This document shows, piece after piece, positions 6,570 through 14,071 of a DNA stretch of 14,071 bases; position 1 is the stretch's first letter, and every line of letters begins with the position of its first letter. The notes beneath the pieces were generated by a model. That model had not been told where the DNA came from, searched no databases, and was given only the letters and a program-made list of their open reading frames with translations. The DNA comes from [Leptolyngbya] sp. JSC-1 (GTDB lineage Bacteria > Cyanobacteriota > Cyanobacteriia > Elainellales > Elainellaceae). The position numbers were made by a program, and so were the translations under genes. Location: NCBI GenBank assembly GCA_000733415.1, contig KL662191.1, positions 1,097,250-1,111,320 of the forward strand, in the 5' to 3' direction.

Positions 6570-7463
6570 ATGCTGTCTCGTCGTGATCTGTTTCTGACTG
6601 CGCTGCTGCTGCCCGTTCTGCTGAAAGGATGTACCGATCGGCAGCAAGAGCCGATTGGCAAACTGATTGTAGGAATCGTCAGCTACGATGCGCCAGCCAA
6701 CTATTTAGAGAAGTTTGAGCGATTTCGGGACTATCTGGCAACGGCGCTGAAAACTCTGGTGGAGTTAGAGCCAGCCTATAACGAAATCAAAGCTGTCGAG
6801 CAGATTCAGCGGCGAGTATGGTCAATGGTGTTTGCACCACCGGGATTAGCGGCAATTGCCATCAGCTCCCAGCAGTATCTTCCGATTTTTGCGCTGCAGA
6901 GCAGCAACAACGAACGCTCGGTTTTGCTAGTGCGAGCCGATAGTCCGATTCAAACCCTGGGAGAGCTAGCGAATCAGGTGGTGGCATTGGGAGAGGCTGG
7001 ATCAGCTACGGGATATTATTTGCCGTTGTATGACCTCTATGGCTTGACCCTGCAAGAAGTGCGGTTCGCTCCGACGCCACGGACTGTGTTGGACTGGTTG
7101 AGTCAAGGCGTGATTGTCGCAGGGGCAATGTCAGAACAGGAGTTTCAGCAATATCGCAATGAGTTTGGGGCATCCCAGTTTCGCGTTTTGCACACGAGTC
7201 GAGCCGTTCCGGCTAGCGCAGTTTTACTAGCTCCTACCGTAGACCGCAACTTGCAATATCAGATTGAAACCGCCATGCGGAATGCCCCTTCTAGCATTAT
7301 TGGCGATGCTGGTTACATTCCTGAAGCAGCTTTGCCCAATTACGAGCAGTTCATCAAACTGGTTGCCAAAGTGCGGCCTCTAGAAGCCAGGGTGCAGCAA
7401 AAACCTGCTGTTTTGACTATGGAGATGGTGCCAACAGTTGAATCTCCAACACCTACACTTTGA
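6570..7463 (+). CDS. PhnD-like periplasmic substrate-binding lipoprotein
   Basis: The 297-residue protein is exported and probably lipid-anchored. Seen: an N-terminus MLSRRDLFL with a twin-arginine-like SRRxLF motif, a hydrophobic core to about residue 18, and a lipobox-like LLKGC with Cys21 as the likely anchor (Lys at -2 is unusual). The mature part has the two-lobe pattern of PhnD-type phosphate/phosphite/phosphonate binding proteins: IVGIVSYD at about 33, YLEKFERFRDYLATAL, a VFAPPGLAAIA strand, SVLLVRADSPIQTLGEL, then VVALGEAGSATGYYLP for the second lobe. The C-terminus is P/T-rich. No PhnC ATPase or PhnE permease is next to it. The next gene is a Ser/Thr kinase starting 26 nt later, so a role in signal sensing, not uptake, is plausible (inference). 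The ligand is unknown and true phosphonate binding should not be assumed. Confidence 0.8.
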   Translation: MLSRRDLFLTALLLPVLLKGCTDRQQEPIGKLIVGIVSYDAPANYLEKFERFRDYLATALKTLVELEPAYNEIKAVEQIQRRVWSMVFAPPGLAAIAISSQQYLPIFALQSSNNERSVLLVRADSPIQTLGELANQVVALGEAGSATGYYLPLYDLYGLTLQEVRFAPTPRTVLDWLSQGVIVAGAMSEQEFQQYRNEFGASQFRVLHTSRAVPASAVLLAPTVDRNLQYQIETAMRNAPSSIIGDAGYIPEAALPNYEQFIKLVAKVRPLEARVQQKPAVLTMEMVPTVESPTPTL

Positions 7464-7489
7464 GACTCTGGGATGCGGATGAAGCATGG

Positions 7490-8932
7490 ATGCTAATTAA
7501 CAATCGCTATCAAATTCAGAAACTTCTGGGTCGGGGCGGCTTTGGGCAGACCTATCTAGCCTACGATACGCACTGCTTCAATCATCCCTGTGTGCTCAAG
7601 GAATTTGCCCCAGCTAATCGCACTCAGTACGCCATGCAGAAAGCGCGGGAGTTGTTTGAACGCGAGGCTCGAGTCCTCTACGAAATCGACCATCCCCAAA
7701 TTCCCAAGTTTCTAGCCTGGTTTGTCGCGCAAGAAAGGTTGTTTTTAGTTCAGGAGTATATTGCAGGTGAAACCTACGCTCAGCTTTTACGTGAGCGCCA
7801 GTCGCAAAGACAAGCCTTTTCCGAGGCAGAGGTGATTCAATGGTTTCAGGATTTGCTGCCTGTATTGGAGTATTTGCACCAGCGGCAAATTGTGCATCGC
7901 GACATTTCACCTGATAATGTCATGCGACCCGATGCTTCCAATAGTCGCCCGGTTTTGATCGATTTTGGCTTGGTTAAACAGACCATTAATCGAATCTATG
8001 CCTATGGCAAAGCATCAGATACAGCTTCGTTTGTCGGTAAGTTCGGCTATGCCCCCCCTGAACAACTGCGCATGGGCCAGTGTTTTCCATCCAGCGATCT
8101 GTATGCGCTGGGTGTAACGGCACTAGTATTGCTGACCGGCCAAGAACCGCAGCTTCTGATGGATCAGGAAACGTTAGAGTGGCGCTGGCAGGATTCTGTC
8201 AAGATCAGCACTACGCTAGCTAGAATTCTAGAGCGAATGCTGCATGACAAACCAAAAGCCCGCTATCAATCTGCTGCTGAGATCCTAGCCGATTTGCGTC
8301 CTGTCATCCCATCCGCCCAACTGCCCCGCAGAAACCCGCTACTCCCCAACTGCTCCACAGAAGCCCGCTACTCCCCAACTGCTTCGCAGAACCCCGCTAC
8401 CACTCATCCAGCCAACCGCCCACCCACTCCCACCACGCTGACTTCAGCCTTCATTCACCATTGCCAACAGGAGCTGTCGCGCCGGATTGGACCAATTGCT
8501 ACCTTCGTATTGGAGCAAGTATTGACTCAGTCTGCCAATCTCACTCCCGCTGAGCTGATTGAAGCGCTAGCAACAGAAATTCCCGATCTAGCTCAGGCAG
8601 AAGAGTTTAGAGCTAGTTTGGCCAGCGAGTTATGGTCTTCTCCACAGTTCTCACAGTCTTCTTCTAATACTTCTACAAATTGTTCTAAAAATTTCGCCTC
8701 TAGTGTATCTTTACCAGGCACAAAGCCAACTATTAACTTTAGTTCAGATTTTCTAGAACGCTGTCAGCAGGCTTTAGTCCAATGCATTGGTCCAGTCGGC
8801 ACCCTGATTCTAGACGATCTACTGATGCAACAGACTCCAATTTCTCCCGAAGAATTGGTAGAAGCAATTGTGAATGAAATCACTGATCCGCAGCAAGCCC
8901 GAATGTTTTGGCAATTAATGCATCAACCATAA
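7490..8932 (+). CDS. Ser/Thr protein kinase with duplicated C-terminal helical module
   Basis: The 480-residue predicted cytoplasmic kinase shows no transmembrane helix. Seen: glycine loop GRGGFGQT (14-21), ATP-anchoring Lys K37 in VLKEF, catalytic loop HRDISPDN (H136, D138, N143), D158-F-G160, and an activation segment leading to a GYAPPEQ block (APE equivalent). The Ser in place of Lys two residues after the catalytic Asp (HRDIS, not HRDLK) is characteristic of one large cyanobacterial kinase group. The tail has a repeat-coded P/T/N-rich linker (about 277-320), then two related helical modules, A (321-377) and B (421-477), sharing CQQ-L---IGP--T-(V/I)L and a -E-(L/I)-EA---EI-D--QA pattern, separated by an S/N-rich linker. 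I believe such modules are catalogued as a cyanobacterial DUF (possibly DUF8082). ATG 7490 fits the family's NNRYQI opening. An in-frame TTG at 7460 overlapping the previous stop would add 10 residues. Likely co-transcribed with the binding-protein gene. Confidence 0.9.
   Translation: MLINNRYQIQKLLGRGGFGQTYLAYDTHCFNHPCVLKEFAPANRTQYAMQKARELFEREARVLYEIDHPQIPKFLAWFVAQERLFLVQEYIAGETYAQLLRERQSQRQAFSEAEVIQWFQDLLPVLEYLHQRQIVHRDISPDNVMRPDASNSRPVLIDFGLVKQTINRIYAYGKASDTASFVGKFGYAPPEQLRMGQCFPSSDLYALGVTALVLLTGQEPQLLMDQETLEWRWQDSVKISTTLARILERMLHDKPKARYQSAAEILADLRPVIPSAQLPRRNPLLPNCSTEARYSPTASQNPATTHPANRPPTPTTLTSAFIHHCQQELSRRIGPIATFVLEQVLTQSANLTPAELIEALATEIPDLAQAEEFRASLASELWSSPQFSQSSSNTSTNCSKNFASSVSLPGTKPTINFSSDFLERCQQALVQCIGPVGTLILDDLLMQQTPISPEELVEAIVNEITDPQQARMFWQLMHQP
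8319..8405 (+). repeat. 29-bp tandem repeat inside kinase gene
   Basis: Three consecutive units start at 8319, 8348 and 8377, of the form AACTGC-YNC-RCAGAA-CCCGCTAC followed by TCCCC; the last unit diverges after 8400. The 29-nt period is not a multiple of three, so each unit is translated in a different frame (LPRRNPLLP, NCSTEARYSP, TASQNPATTHP). All three frames remain open. The repeat lies at the start of the linker between the kinase domain and the C-terminal modules. Confidence 0.85.
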
Positions 8933-9071
8933 TGCGGTAATCGTAGAAAAAGTTGATCAACCCCTCAGTTAGAGTCAAAGCAGCATCAAGTAATAATCTC
9001 TAATAGAAGATCCAAGAAAATATTCAAAGACGTCGGGTAGCAGCATTCGATTGATTAGTGTTAGTAGAACC
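8933..9071. other. Intergenic spacer, 139 bp
   Basis: AT-rich gap between the kinase and the multi-PAS histidine kinase. I see no hairpin terminator, no RNA gene and no strong promoter. The frame of the downstream gene is closed by TAA at 8994-8996, which limits how far upstream its start could lie. Confidence 0.5.
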
Positions 9072-12000
9072 ATGCAAATTCAACTGATTCGATCCATGAT
9101 CGGCAAGGTGACGGCGGCTTTGAGTCATTGGAGCCAATCAATTCTCTCTTGGTTTGTCTCCCCTCAGTCAACTATGCAACTGAGGCTAGAACAACAGTTT
9201 CGGCTAATGGCCGATCACGCACCGGTTCTAATTTGGGTCGCTAACACGGATGCGGAGTGTGTTTATTTTAATCGGACCTGGCTGAATTTTACAGGGCGAA
9301 CCTTAGAGCAAGAATTGGGTCATGGCTGGGCAGAAGGAGTTCATCCAGACGATGTGCAGCAGTGCATGCATACTTTCCTGACAGCATTTCAGGCCCGTGA
9401 ACCGTTTTCAATCAAATACCGGCTCCGGCAAGCCAATGGCGACTACTGTTGGGTGTTGGATCATGGGATCCCTCAGTTTCAGGGCAGGAATCAGTTTATT
9501 GGCTATATTGGCAGCTGTACCGATATTACCGTTCTCAAACAGGCAGAAGCTGAGCAGCAGCAGTTACTCAAGCAGCTCTCTGATCTCAAATTTGCCCTGG
9601 ACCAATCGGCGATTGTGGCCACGACGGATGCTCAGGGCCGGATTACCTACGTCAACGACCGCTTCTGCCAGGTTTCCCAATATACGCAAGAAGAGCTGAT
9701 CGGCCAAACCCATCAACTGATCAACTCCGGGCACCACCCCAAATTTTTCTTTCAGGATCTGTGGCAGACCATTACCAGCGGTCAGGGTTGGAAAGGGGAA
9801 ATCAAAAATCGGGCCAAAGATGGATCGGAGTATTGGGTTGATACGGTGATTGTGCCCCTTGTAGATAAACAGGATCAGCCCTACCAATATATGGCCATTC
9901 AGTTTGAAATTACCGAACACAAACGAGCCGAGGCCGCGCTACGACAGAGCGAAGAACAGAATCGAGCTATCCTGTCGGCTATCCCAGACTTGCTCACAGT
10001 GCTCGATGCGACTGGACAATTTCTGACGTTTTCCGCCAATCACTTTAATGGTGAAGTGATTCCGGTTGCCAATCGAGTCGAAGCCAACCTGCATATCCAC
10101 GATGTCATGCCCCGCGATGCGGCAGATCAAAACCTGCACATGATTCAGCTTGCGCTCAGAACGGGTGAAATGCAGCTTTTCGAACAGAAAATTCAGTTTG
10201 GCGACATTATCCAATTTGAAGAGGTGCGCGTAGTGCCCTATCAACCCAACCGTGTTCTTTGTATGGTGAGAAATATCAGCGACAGAAAGCGGCTCGAAGC
10301 GGAACGAGAACAGGCTGAATTAGCGTTGCGAGAAAGTGAGACTCGTCTCCGCCGACTGGCTGAGAACCTGCCTGGAGTCGTCTATCGCTATGTCCAGTAT
10401 GCCGATGGCAGCGATGCTTTTCCCTACATTAGCCCTCGTGTGGCAGAAATTTACGGCGTGGAAGCAGAAGCGGTGATGCAGCAGGCTAGCGTTCTTTGGG
10501 AGATTATTCATCCAGAGGATGTATCTCTAGTGCGGTTGGCCATTGCTGATGCCCTGAAACACCCAGAGCATATCTTTTATGTGGAGCATCGGATTATCAC
10601 ACCAACTGGTCAACTCAAGTGGGTGCAAGCTACGGCTCGCTATGAGCAACGTGACACAGAGGTTGTTTGGGATGGTGTCGTGCTCGATATTACTGACCGC
10701 AAGCAGGCAGAACTGGCACTGCAACGTAGCGAAGAACAACTGCGGCTAGCCCTGGAATTTGGTCGGATTGCGATTTGGGATTGGGATGCGGCTATTGGAA
10801 ACTTAGTCTGGAATACTATTGCCTATGAAATCTTGGGATATCAACCTGGAGCAATTGAGCCGACCTATCAGGATTGGCTAAGCGTAGTGCACTCTGAGGA
10901 TCGAGCCGCAGCCCACCAAGAAATCGAGCTAGCCTTGGCAACAAAACGCGACTTTTCCATCGAATATCGTGTCATCTGGCCTGATGGCACCCAGCATTGG
11001 ATCGCAGATAGTGGACGAGGGATCTACAACGCTGACGGACAGGTGATCCGTTCCGTTGGCGTGATGTTGGATATTACCGATCGCAAACTGGCTGAAGAAG
11101 CGCTGCGCCAAAGTGAAGCTCAGTATCGACGGATTGTAGAAACGGCCAATGAGGGCATCTGGATTATTGATCCAGACAATAAAACCAGCTTTGTGAACTC
11201 CAAAATGGCCGAGATCTTGGGCTACAGCGTCGAGGAAATGATGGGTAAATCCATGTTTGAATTCATGGAGCAAACACAGGTTGAAATTGCAACTCGCAAC
11301 GCGGAACGCCGCCGTCAGGGAATCAAAGAACATCACGACTTTAAATTTCAGCACAAAAATGGCGCTGACGTCTGGGCTATGCTTGCCGCTAACCCAATTC
11401 TGGATGACAGCGGGCAATACATCGGAGCACTGGCCATGATTACCGATATCACAGCCCGGAAACAAGCCGAAGAAGCGCTGCGCCACAGTCAAGCTCAACT
11501 CGCCAAGGCTCAAGCAATTGCCCATGTCGGCAGTTGGGAGTTTGACCTCACCACTCAGGCGATCACGTGGTCAGATGAAATGTTCCGAATCTATGGCATG
11601 GACCCAGCAGGGCCAGAACCCACCTACACGCAATTTCGCGACCGAGTGCACCCAGATGATTGGCCGACTCTAGAAGCAGCGATTGAACAGGCAATCAGCC
11701 ACGGCATTCCTTACGAAGTTGAGCACCGCATCTACCGCCCTGATGGCACCTTGCGCTATCTTCTGGGTAAAGGCGAAGTGGTGACCAATGCCCAAGACCA
11801 CCCCATTCAACTGATGGGAACGGGGCAAGATATCACCGAGCGGAAGCAGGTCGAAGATTCACTACGCCAAAGCGAAGCCAAGCAAAGTGCCCTGATTCGT
11901 GCCTTACCCGATTTGATCGCACGGGTGAGTGACGATGGCGTCTACCTAGAGTTTTGCACTTCGCCTACGTTTAGGGTGCTAGGTGATCCGGAGCAGCTCA

Positions 12001-14071
12001 TTGGCACCCACGTAGAAGCAAGCCTGCCACCCGAATTGGCTGAACGGCGGATGAATGCGATTCAAGCCGCTCTGCAAACGGGTGAGCTTCAGGTCTATGA
12101 GCAGGAACTTTGGGTAGACGGTGTGCTGCAAACCGAAGAGTGCCGGATTGTGGTCTGCGGCGACAATGAGTTATTGATTATTGGACGAGATATTACCAAT
12201 CGTAAACGGGCCGAACAAGCGTTGCAGGAAAGTGAAGAACGCCGCCGACTTGCGCTAGAGTTAACCAATACAGGCAGCTGGGAATTTGATGTAGCCACAG
12301 GGGGCGCGATCTGGAGTGATAGTCACTATCGGCTCATGGGCTTGACGCCGGGTGAACGACCCAGCAACTATCAGACTTGGCGCGAACGAGTGCATCCAGA
12401 AGAATTGGAGTGGGTAGAAACCGCATTTGCCCAAGCCTTGAGAAATCAGATGCTCCTGGACCTGGAATATCGGATTGTCCATCCAGATGGTACGGTGCGT
12501 TGGGTCTTGACTAAGGGGCAAGGTATTTATGACCAAACGGGCCAACCGCTTCGGATGCTTGGGGTGATGATGGATGTCAGTGATCGCAAACAAGCTGAAC
12601 TTGCCCTCCAAAAATTGAACGAAGAACTAGAACAGCGAGTCCAGCAGCGTACCCAGGAGCTAATTCAGTCAGAGCAAGATTTGCGCACTATTTTCAATAA
12701 TGTCTACGATGCCATTTTTATTCACGATCTGAATGGCACCATCTTAGATGTCAACGACCGTGCTCTAGAACTTTATGCTGCTACACGCGAGCAACTGTTG
12801 GCCGCAAGTATTGCTGATCTATCCGCCCCCGATGCCCCACTCGCATGTTTATCCCAACTGTTTCAACAGGTACAGGCTGGCAAGCTAATCCAGCTCGAAT
12901 GGAAAGATCGACGCTTGGGCGATGATTCTATTTTTGATGCAGAAGTGTCGTTACGCTTGGTGACACTGGACAATCGCTCAGTCTGCATCGCAGGGATACG
13001 AGACATTACCGATCGCAAACTGGCGGAATTGGCATTACAGGAAAGTGAAGATCGTTTCCGCACCTTATTCGAAGCAACCCCAACCCCGATTCAAGGCTAT
13101 GACAAGGATCGTCGCGTCATCTTCTGGAATCGTGCTAGTGAAGAATTGTACGGCCATACCCGCGCTGAAGCGATCGGTCAACCCATCGAAGCATTGATCA
13201 TTCCTGAACCGATGCAAGCTGAAATTCTGCCGATTCTAGACGCCTGGATTGCAGGCCAAGGTGAGGGGTTGCCCAACGGAGAATTACAGTTGCACAACCA
13301 GTATGGTGAATTGGTTGAGGTCTATTCTAGCCATCTTAAGCTCACCAATGTGCTGGGCGAGCCAGAAATGTATTGTATCAACATCGATCTACGCGATCGC
13401 AGACTAGCCGAAGCTGCCCTCCGGGAAGCCCAGCAGTTTGCTCAAAGTATTGCCGATAAAACTCCGGCCACTCTCTATATTTACGACTTAGTGAATCAGT
13501 CCACTCGATACAGTAACCGCTCGTTAGCCGAAAGTCTGGGTTACACGCCCACGGAAATTCAGGCAATGGGTGCAACTCTATTCCCAACCCTTTTGCATCC
13601 AGAGGACGCTGAGGCTGTAGCCCACCATCAACAGGCTTTGACTGTCGCTGCCGATGGAGAAGACTTAGAAATTGAATACCGGCTGCGTCATGCGAGTGGA
13701 GAATGGCGCTGGTTTTATAGTCGCGACAGTGTATTCAAACGGAACGAAGCAGGTCATGTGACGCAATATATCGGCGCAGCGCAAAATATTACCGAGCGCA
13801 AACAGCTGGAGCAAGAATTGCGCCAGATCAATGCCGAACTCGAAAAGCGAGTTACCCAACGCACTCTGGATCTGCAGCAAGCAATGGAAGCAGCCGAGGC
13901 CGCTAACCAGGCTAAGACCGTTTTTCTCGCCAATATGAGCCATGAACTGCGAACTCCGCTCAATGCGATCCTGGGCTTTAGTCAACTCCTCAACCGGGAC
14001 ATCCGTTTACATCCCGATCAGCAGGAGCAAGTCAGTATCATTAACCGCAGTGGCGAACATCTGCTCAACCT
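9072..14071 (+). CDS. Giant 12-PAS sensor histidine kinase (3' truncated by window)
   Basis: One frame is open from ATG 9072 to the window end: 1666 complete codons and no stop. No transmembrane segment is seen, so the protein is probably soluble. Seen: twelve PAS domains at residues about 40-156, 170-287, 293-410, 421-547, 554-676, 682-802, 806-929, 935-1049, 1054-1177, 1198-1317, 1325-1447 and 1453-1577. Most end in D-I-T-(D/E)-R-K followed by a short helix. PAS 1, 4, 5, 7, 9 and 12 look like PAS_3 (HPED/HPDD motifs); PAS 3 and 8 are a distinct subtype also present in the receptor at 1359. Coiled coils follow PAS 9 (EELEQRVQQRTQEL) and PAS 12 (AELEKRVTQRTLDL). HisKA begins near 1618 with the phospho-acceptor H1624 in SHELRTPLNAILGFSQLL. 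The HATPase domain, and any receiver domain, would lie beyond the window. A TTG at 9051 and an ATG at 9096 are alternative starts; no Shine-Dalgarno decides. Signals sensed are unknown. Confidence 0.93.
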   Translation, partial: MQIQLIRSMIGKVTAALSHWSQSILSWFVSPQSTMQLRLEQQFRLMADHAPVLIWVANTDAECVYFNRTWLNFTGRTLEQELGHGWAEGVHPDDVQQCMHTFLTAFQAREPFSIKYRLRQANGDYCWVLDHGIPQFQGRNQFIGYIGSCTDITVLKQAEAEQQQLLKQLSDLKFALDQSAIVATTDAQGRITYVNDRFCQVSQYTQEELIGQTHQLINSGHHPKFFFQDLWQTITSGQGWKGEIKNRAKDGSEYWVDTVIVPLVDKQDQPYQYMAIQFEITEHKRAEAALRQSEEQNRAILSAIPDLLTVLDATGQFLTFSANHFNGEVIPVANRVEANLHIHDVMPRDAADQNLHMIQLALRTGEMQLFEQKIQFGDIIQFEEVRVVPYQPNRVLCMVRNISDRKRLEAEREQAELALRESETRLRRLAENLPGVVYRYVQYADGSDAFPYISPRVAEIYGVEAEAVMQQASVLWEIIHPEDVSLVRLAIADALKHPEHIFYVEHRIITPTGQLKWVQATARYEQRDTEVVWDGVVLDITDRKQAELALQRSEEQLRLALEFGRIAIWDWDAAIGNLVWNTIAYEILGYQPGAIEPTYQDWLSVVHSEDRAAAHQEIELALATKRDFSIEYRVIWPDGTQHWIADSGRGIYNADGQVIRSVGVMLDITDRKLAEEALRQSEAQYRRIVETANEGIWIIDPDNKTSFVNSKMAEILGYSVEEMMGKSMFEFMEQTQVEIATRNAERRRQGIKEHHDFKFQHKNGADVWAMLAANPILDDSGQYIGALAMITDITARKQAEEALRHSQAQLAKAQAIAHVGSWEFDLTTQAITWSDEMFRIYGMDPAGPEPTYTQFRDRVHPDDWPTLEAAIEQAISHGIPYEVEHRIYRPDGTLRYLLGKGEVVTNAQDHPIQLMGTGQDITERKQVEDSLRQSEAKQSALIRALPDLIARVSDDGVYLEFCTSPTFRVLGDPEQLIGTHVEASLPPELAERRMNAIQAALQTGELQVYEQELWVDGVLQTEECRIVVCGDNELLIIGRDITNRKRAEQALQESEERRRLALELTNTGSWEFDVATGGAIWSDSHYRLMGLTPGERPSNYQTWRERVHPEELEWVETAFAQALRNQMLLDLEYRIVHPDGTVRWVLTKGQGIYDQTGQPLRMLGVMMDVSDRKQAELALQKLNEELEQRVQQRTQELIQSEQDLRTIFNNVYDAIFIHDLNGTILDVNDRALELYAATREQLLAASIADLSAPDAPLACLSQLFQQVQAGKLIQLEWKDRRLGDDSIFDAEVSLRLVTLDNRSVCIAGIRDITDRKLAELALQESEDRFRTLFEATPTPIQGYDKDRRVIFWNRASEELYGHTRAEAIGQPIEALIIPEPMQAEILPILDAWIAGQGEGLPNGELQLHNQYGELVEVYSSHLKLTNVLGEPEMYCINIDLRDRRLAEAALREAQQFAQSIADKTPATLYIYDLVNQSTRYSNRSLAESLGYTPTEIQAMGATLFPTLLHPEDAEAVAHHQQALTVAADGEDLEIEYRLRHASGEWRWFYSRDSVFKRNEAGHVTQYIGAAQNITERKQLEQELRQINAELEKRVTQRTLDLQQAMEAAEAANQAKTVFLANMSHELRTPLNAILGFSQLLNRDIRLHPDQQEQVSIINRSGEHLLN
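13393..13400. repeat. HIP1 octamer (GCGATCGC)
   Basis: Exact HIP1 palindrome at the PAS 11 exit motif of the giant kinase (codes LRDRR). Supports a cyanobacterial host. Confidence 0.7.

Noticed and set aside
6570..7463. True phosphonate uptake operon
   Set aside because: No phnC or phnE-like gene is adjacent; the ABC exporter upstream is a fused exporter type, not an importer component.
7460..7489. TTG start of the kinase overlapping the lipoprotein stop
   Set aside because: Possible, but the kinase family opens with the NNRYQI segment right after ATG 7490, and the added ten residues have no family support.
8319..8405. CRISPR array
   Set aside because: The 29-bp units are contiguous with no spacers and lie inside a coding sequence.
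9397..9699. 100-codon + strand open frame
   Set aside because: Out-of-frame shadow of PAS 1 and PAS 2 of the giant kinase; low-complexity serine-rich translation.
10929..11525. 198-codon open frame on the minus strand
   Set aside because: It lies wholly inside the PAS array and is a reading-frame shadow of strongly coding + strand sequence with DIT-RK motifs.

Overview
The window looks like a piece of a filamentous-type cyanobacterial chromosome. The evidence is GC content that looks moderate by eye, two full HIP1 octamers (GCGATCGC at 2445 and 13393), many CGATCG cores, and G-rich or palindromic low-complexity spacers of the kind common in cyanobacteria. The gene content also fits: a HRDISPDN-type Ser/Thr kinase and a very large multi-PAS histidine kinase. 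All recognisable genes lie on the + strand. There are no tRNA, rRNA, CRISPR or transposase features.

Layout. (1) Positions 1-3524 hold a compact three-gene operon: the 3' end of a MinD/ParA-like ATPase, a glutaminase (glsA) 5 nt downstream, and a membrane Cache-HAMP-PAS-PAS receptor whose start overlaps the glsA stop by 11 nt. The receptor's extracytoplasmic domain carries the Y-x4-R-x-W-Y ... Y-x-D ... D pattern typical of amino-acid-binding dCache domains, and it has no recognisable kinase, cyclase or methyl-accepting output domain. (2) Positions 3525-3775 are a spacer with a compound palindromic repeat. (3) Positions 3776-4468 encode an ExbB/TolQ/MotA-family proton-channel protein with no ExbD partner beside it. 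(4) Positions 4469-4610 are a G-rich spacer. (5) Positions 4611-6509 encode a full-length ABC exporter (TMD-NBD) whose inter-domain linker appears to have been enlarged by low-complexity or palindromic repeat DNA. (6) Positions 6570-8932 hold a probable two-gene unit: a PhnD-like substrate-binding lipoprotein with a Tat-like signal, then a Ser/Thr protein kinase with two copies of a helical C-terminal module and a 29-bp tandem repeat read in three frames. (7) From 9072 to beyond the window end runs one giant soluble histidine kinase: twelve PAS domains, then a coiled coil and the HisKA phospho-acceptor helix, cut by the window edge.

Taken together this is a sensory region: a predicted amino-acid receptor co-transcribed with a glutaminase, a binding-protein/kinase pair, and a 12-PAS kinase. 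Three PAS domains of one distinctive subtype occur in two different genes of the window (one in the receptor, two in the giant kinase), which points to local exchange or duplication of sensor modules. The most testable new idea is the ATPase-glutaminase-Cache receptor operon as a glutamine/glutamate sensing unit. Positions and motifs were read by hand. Family assignments rest on motif recognition, not on database searches.
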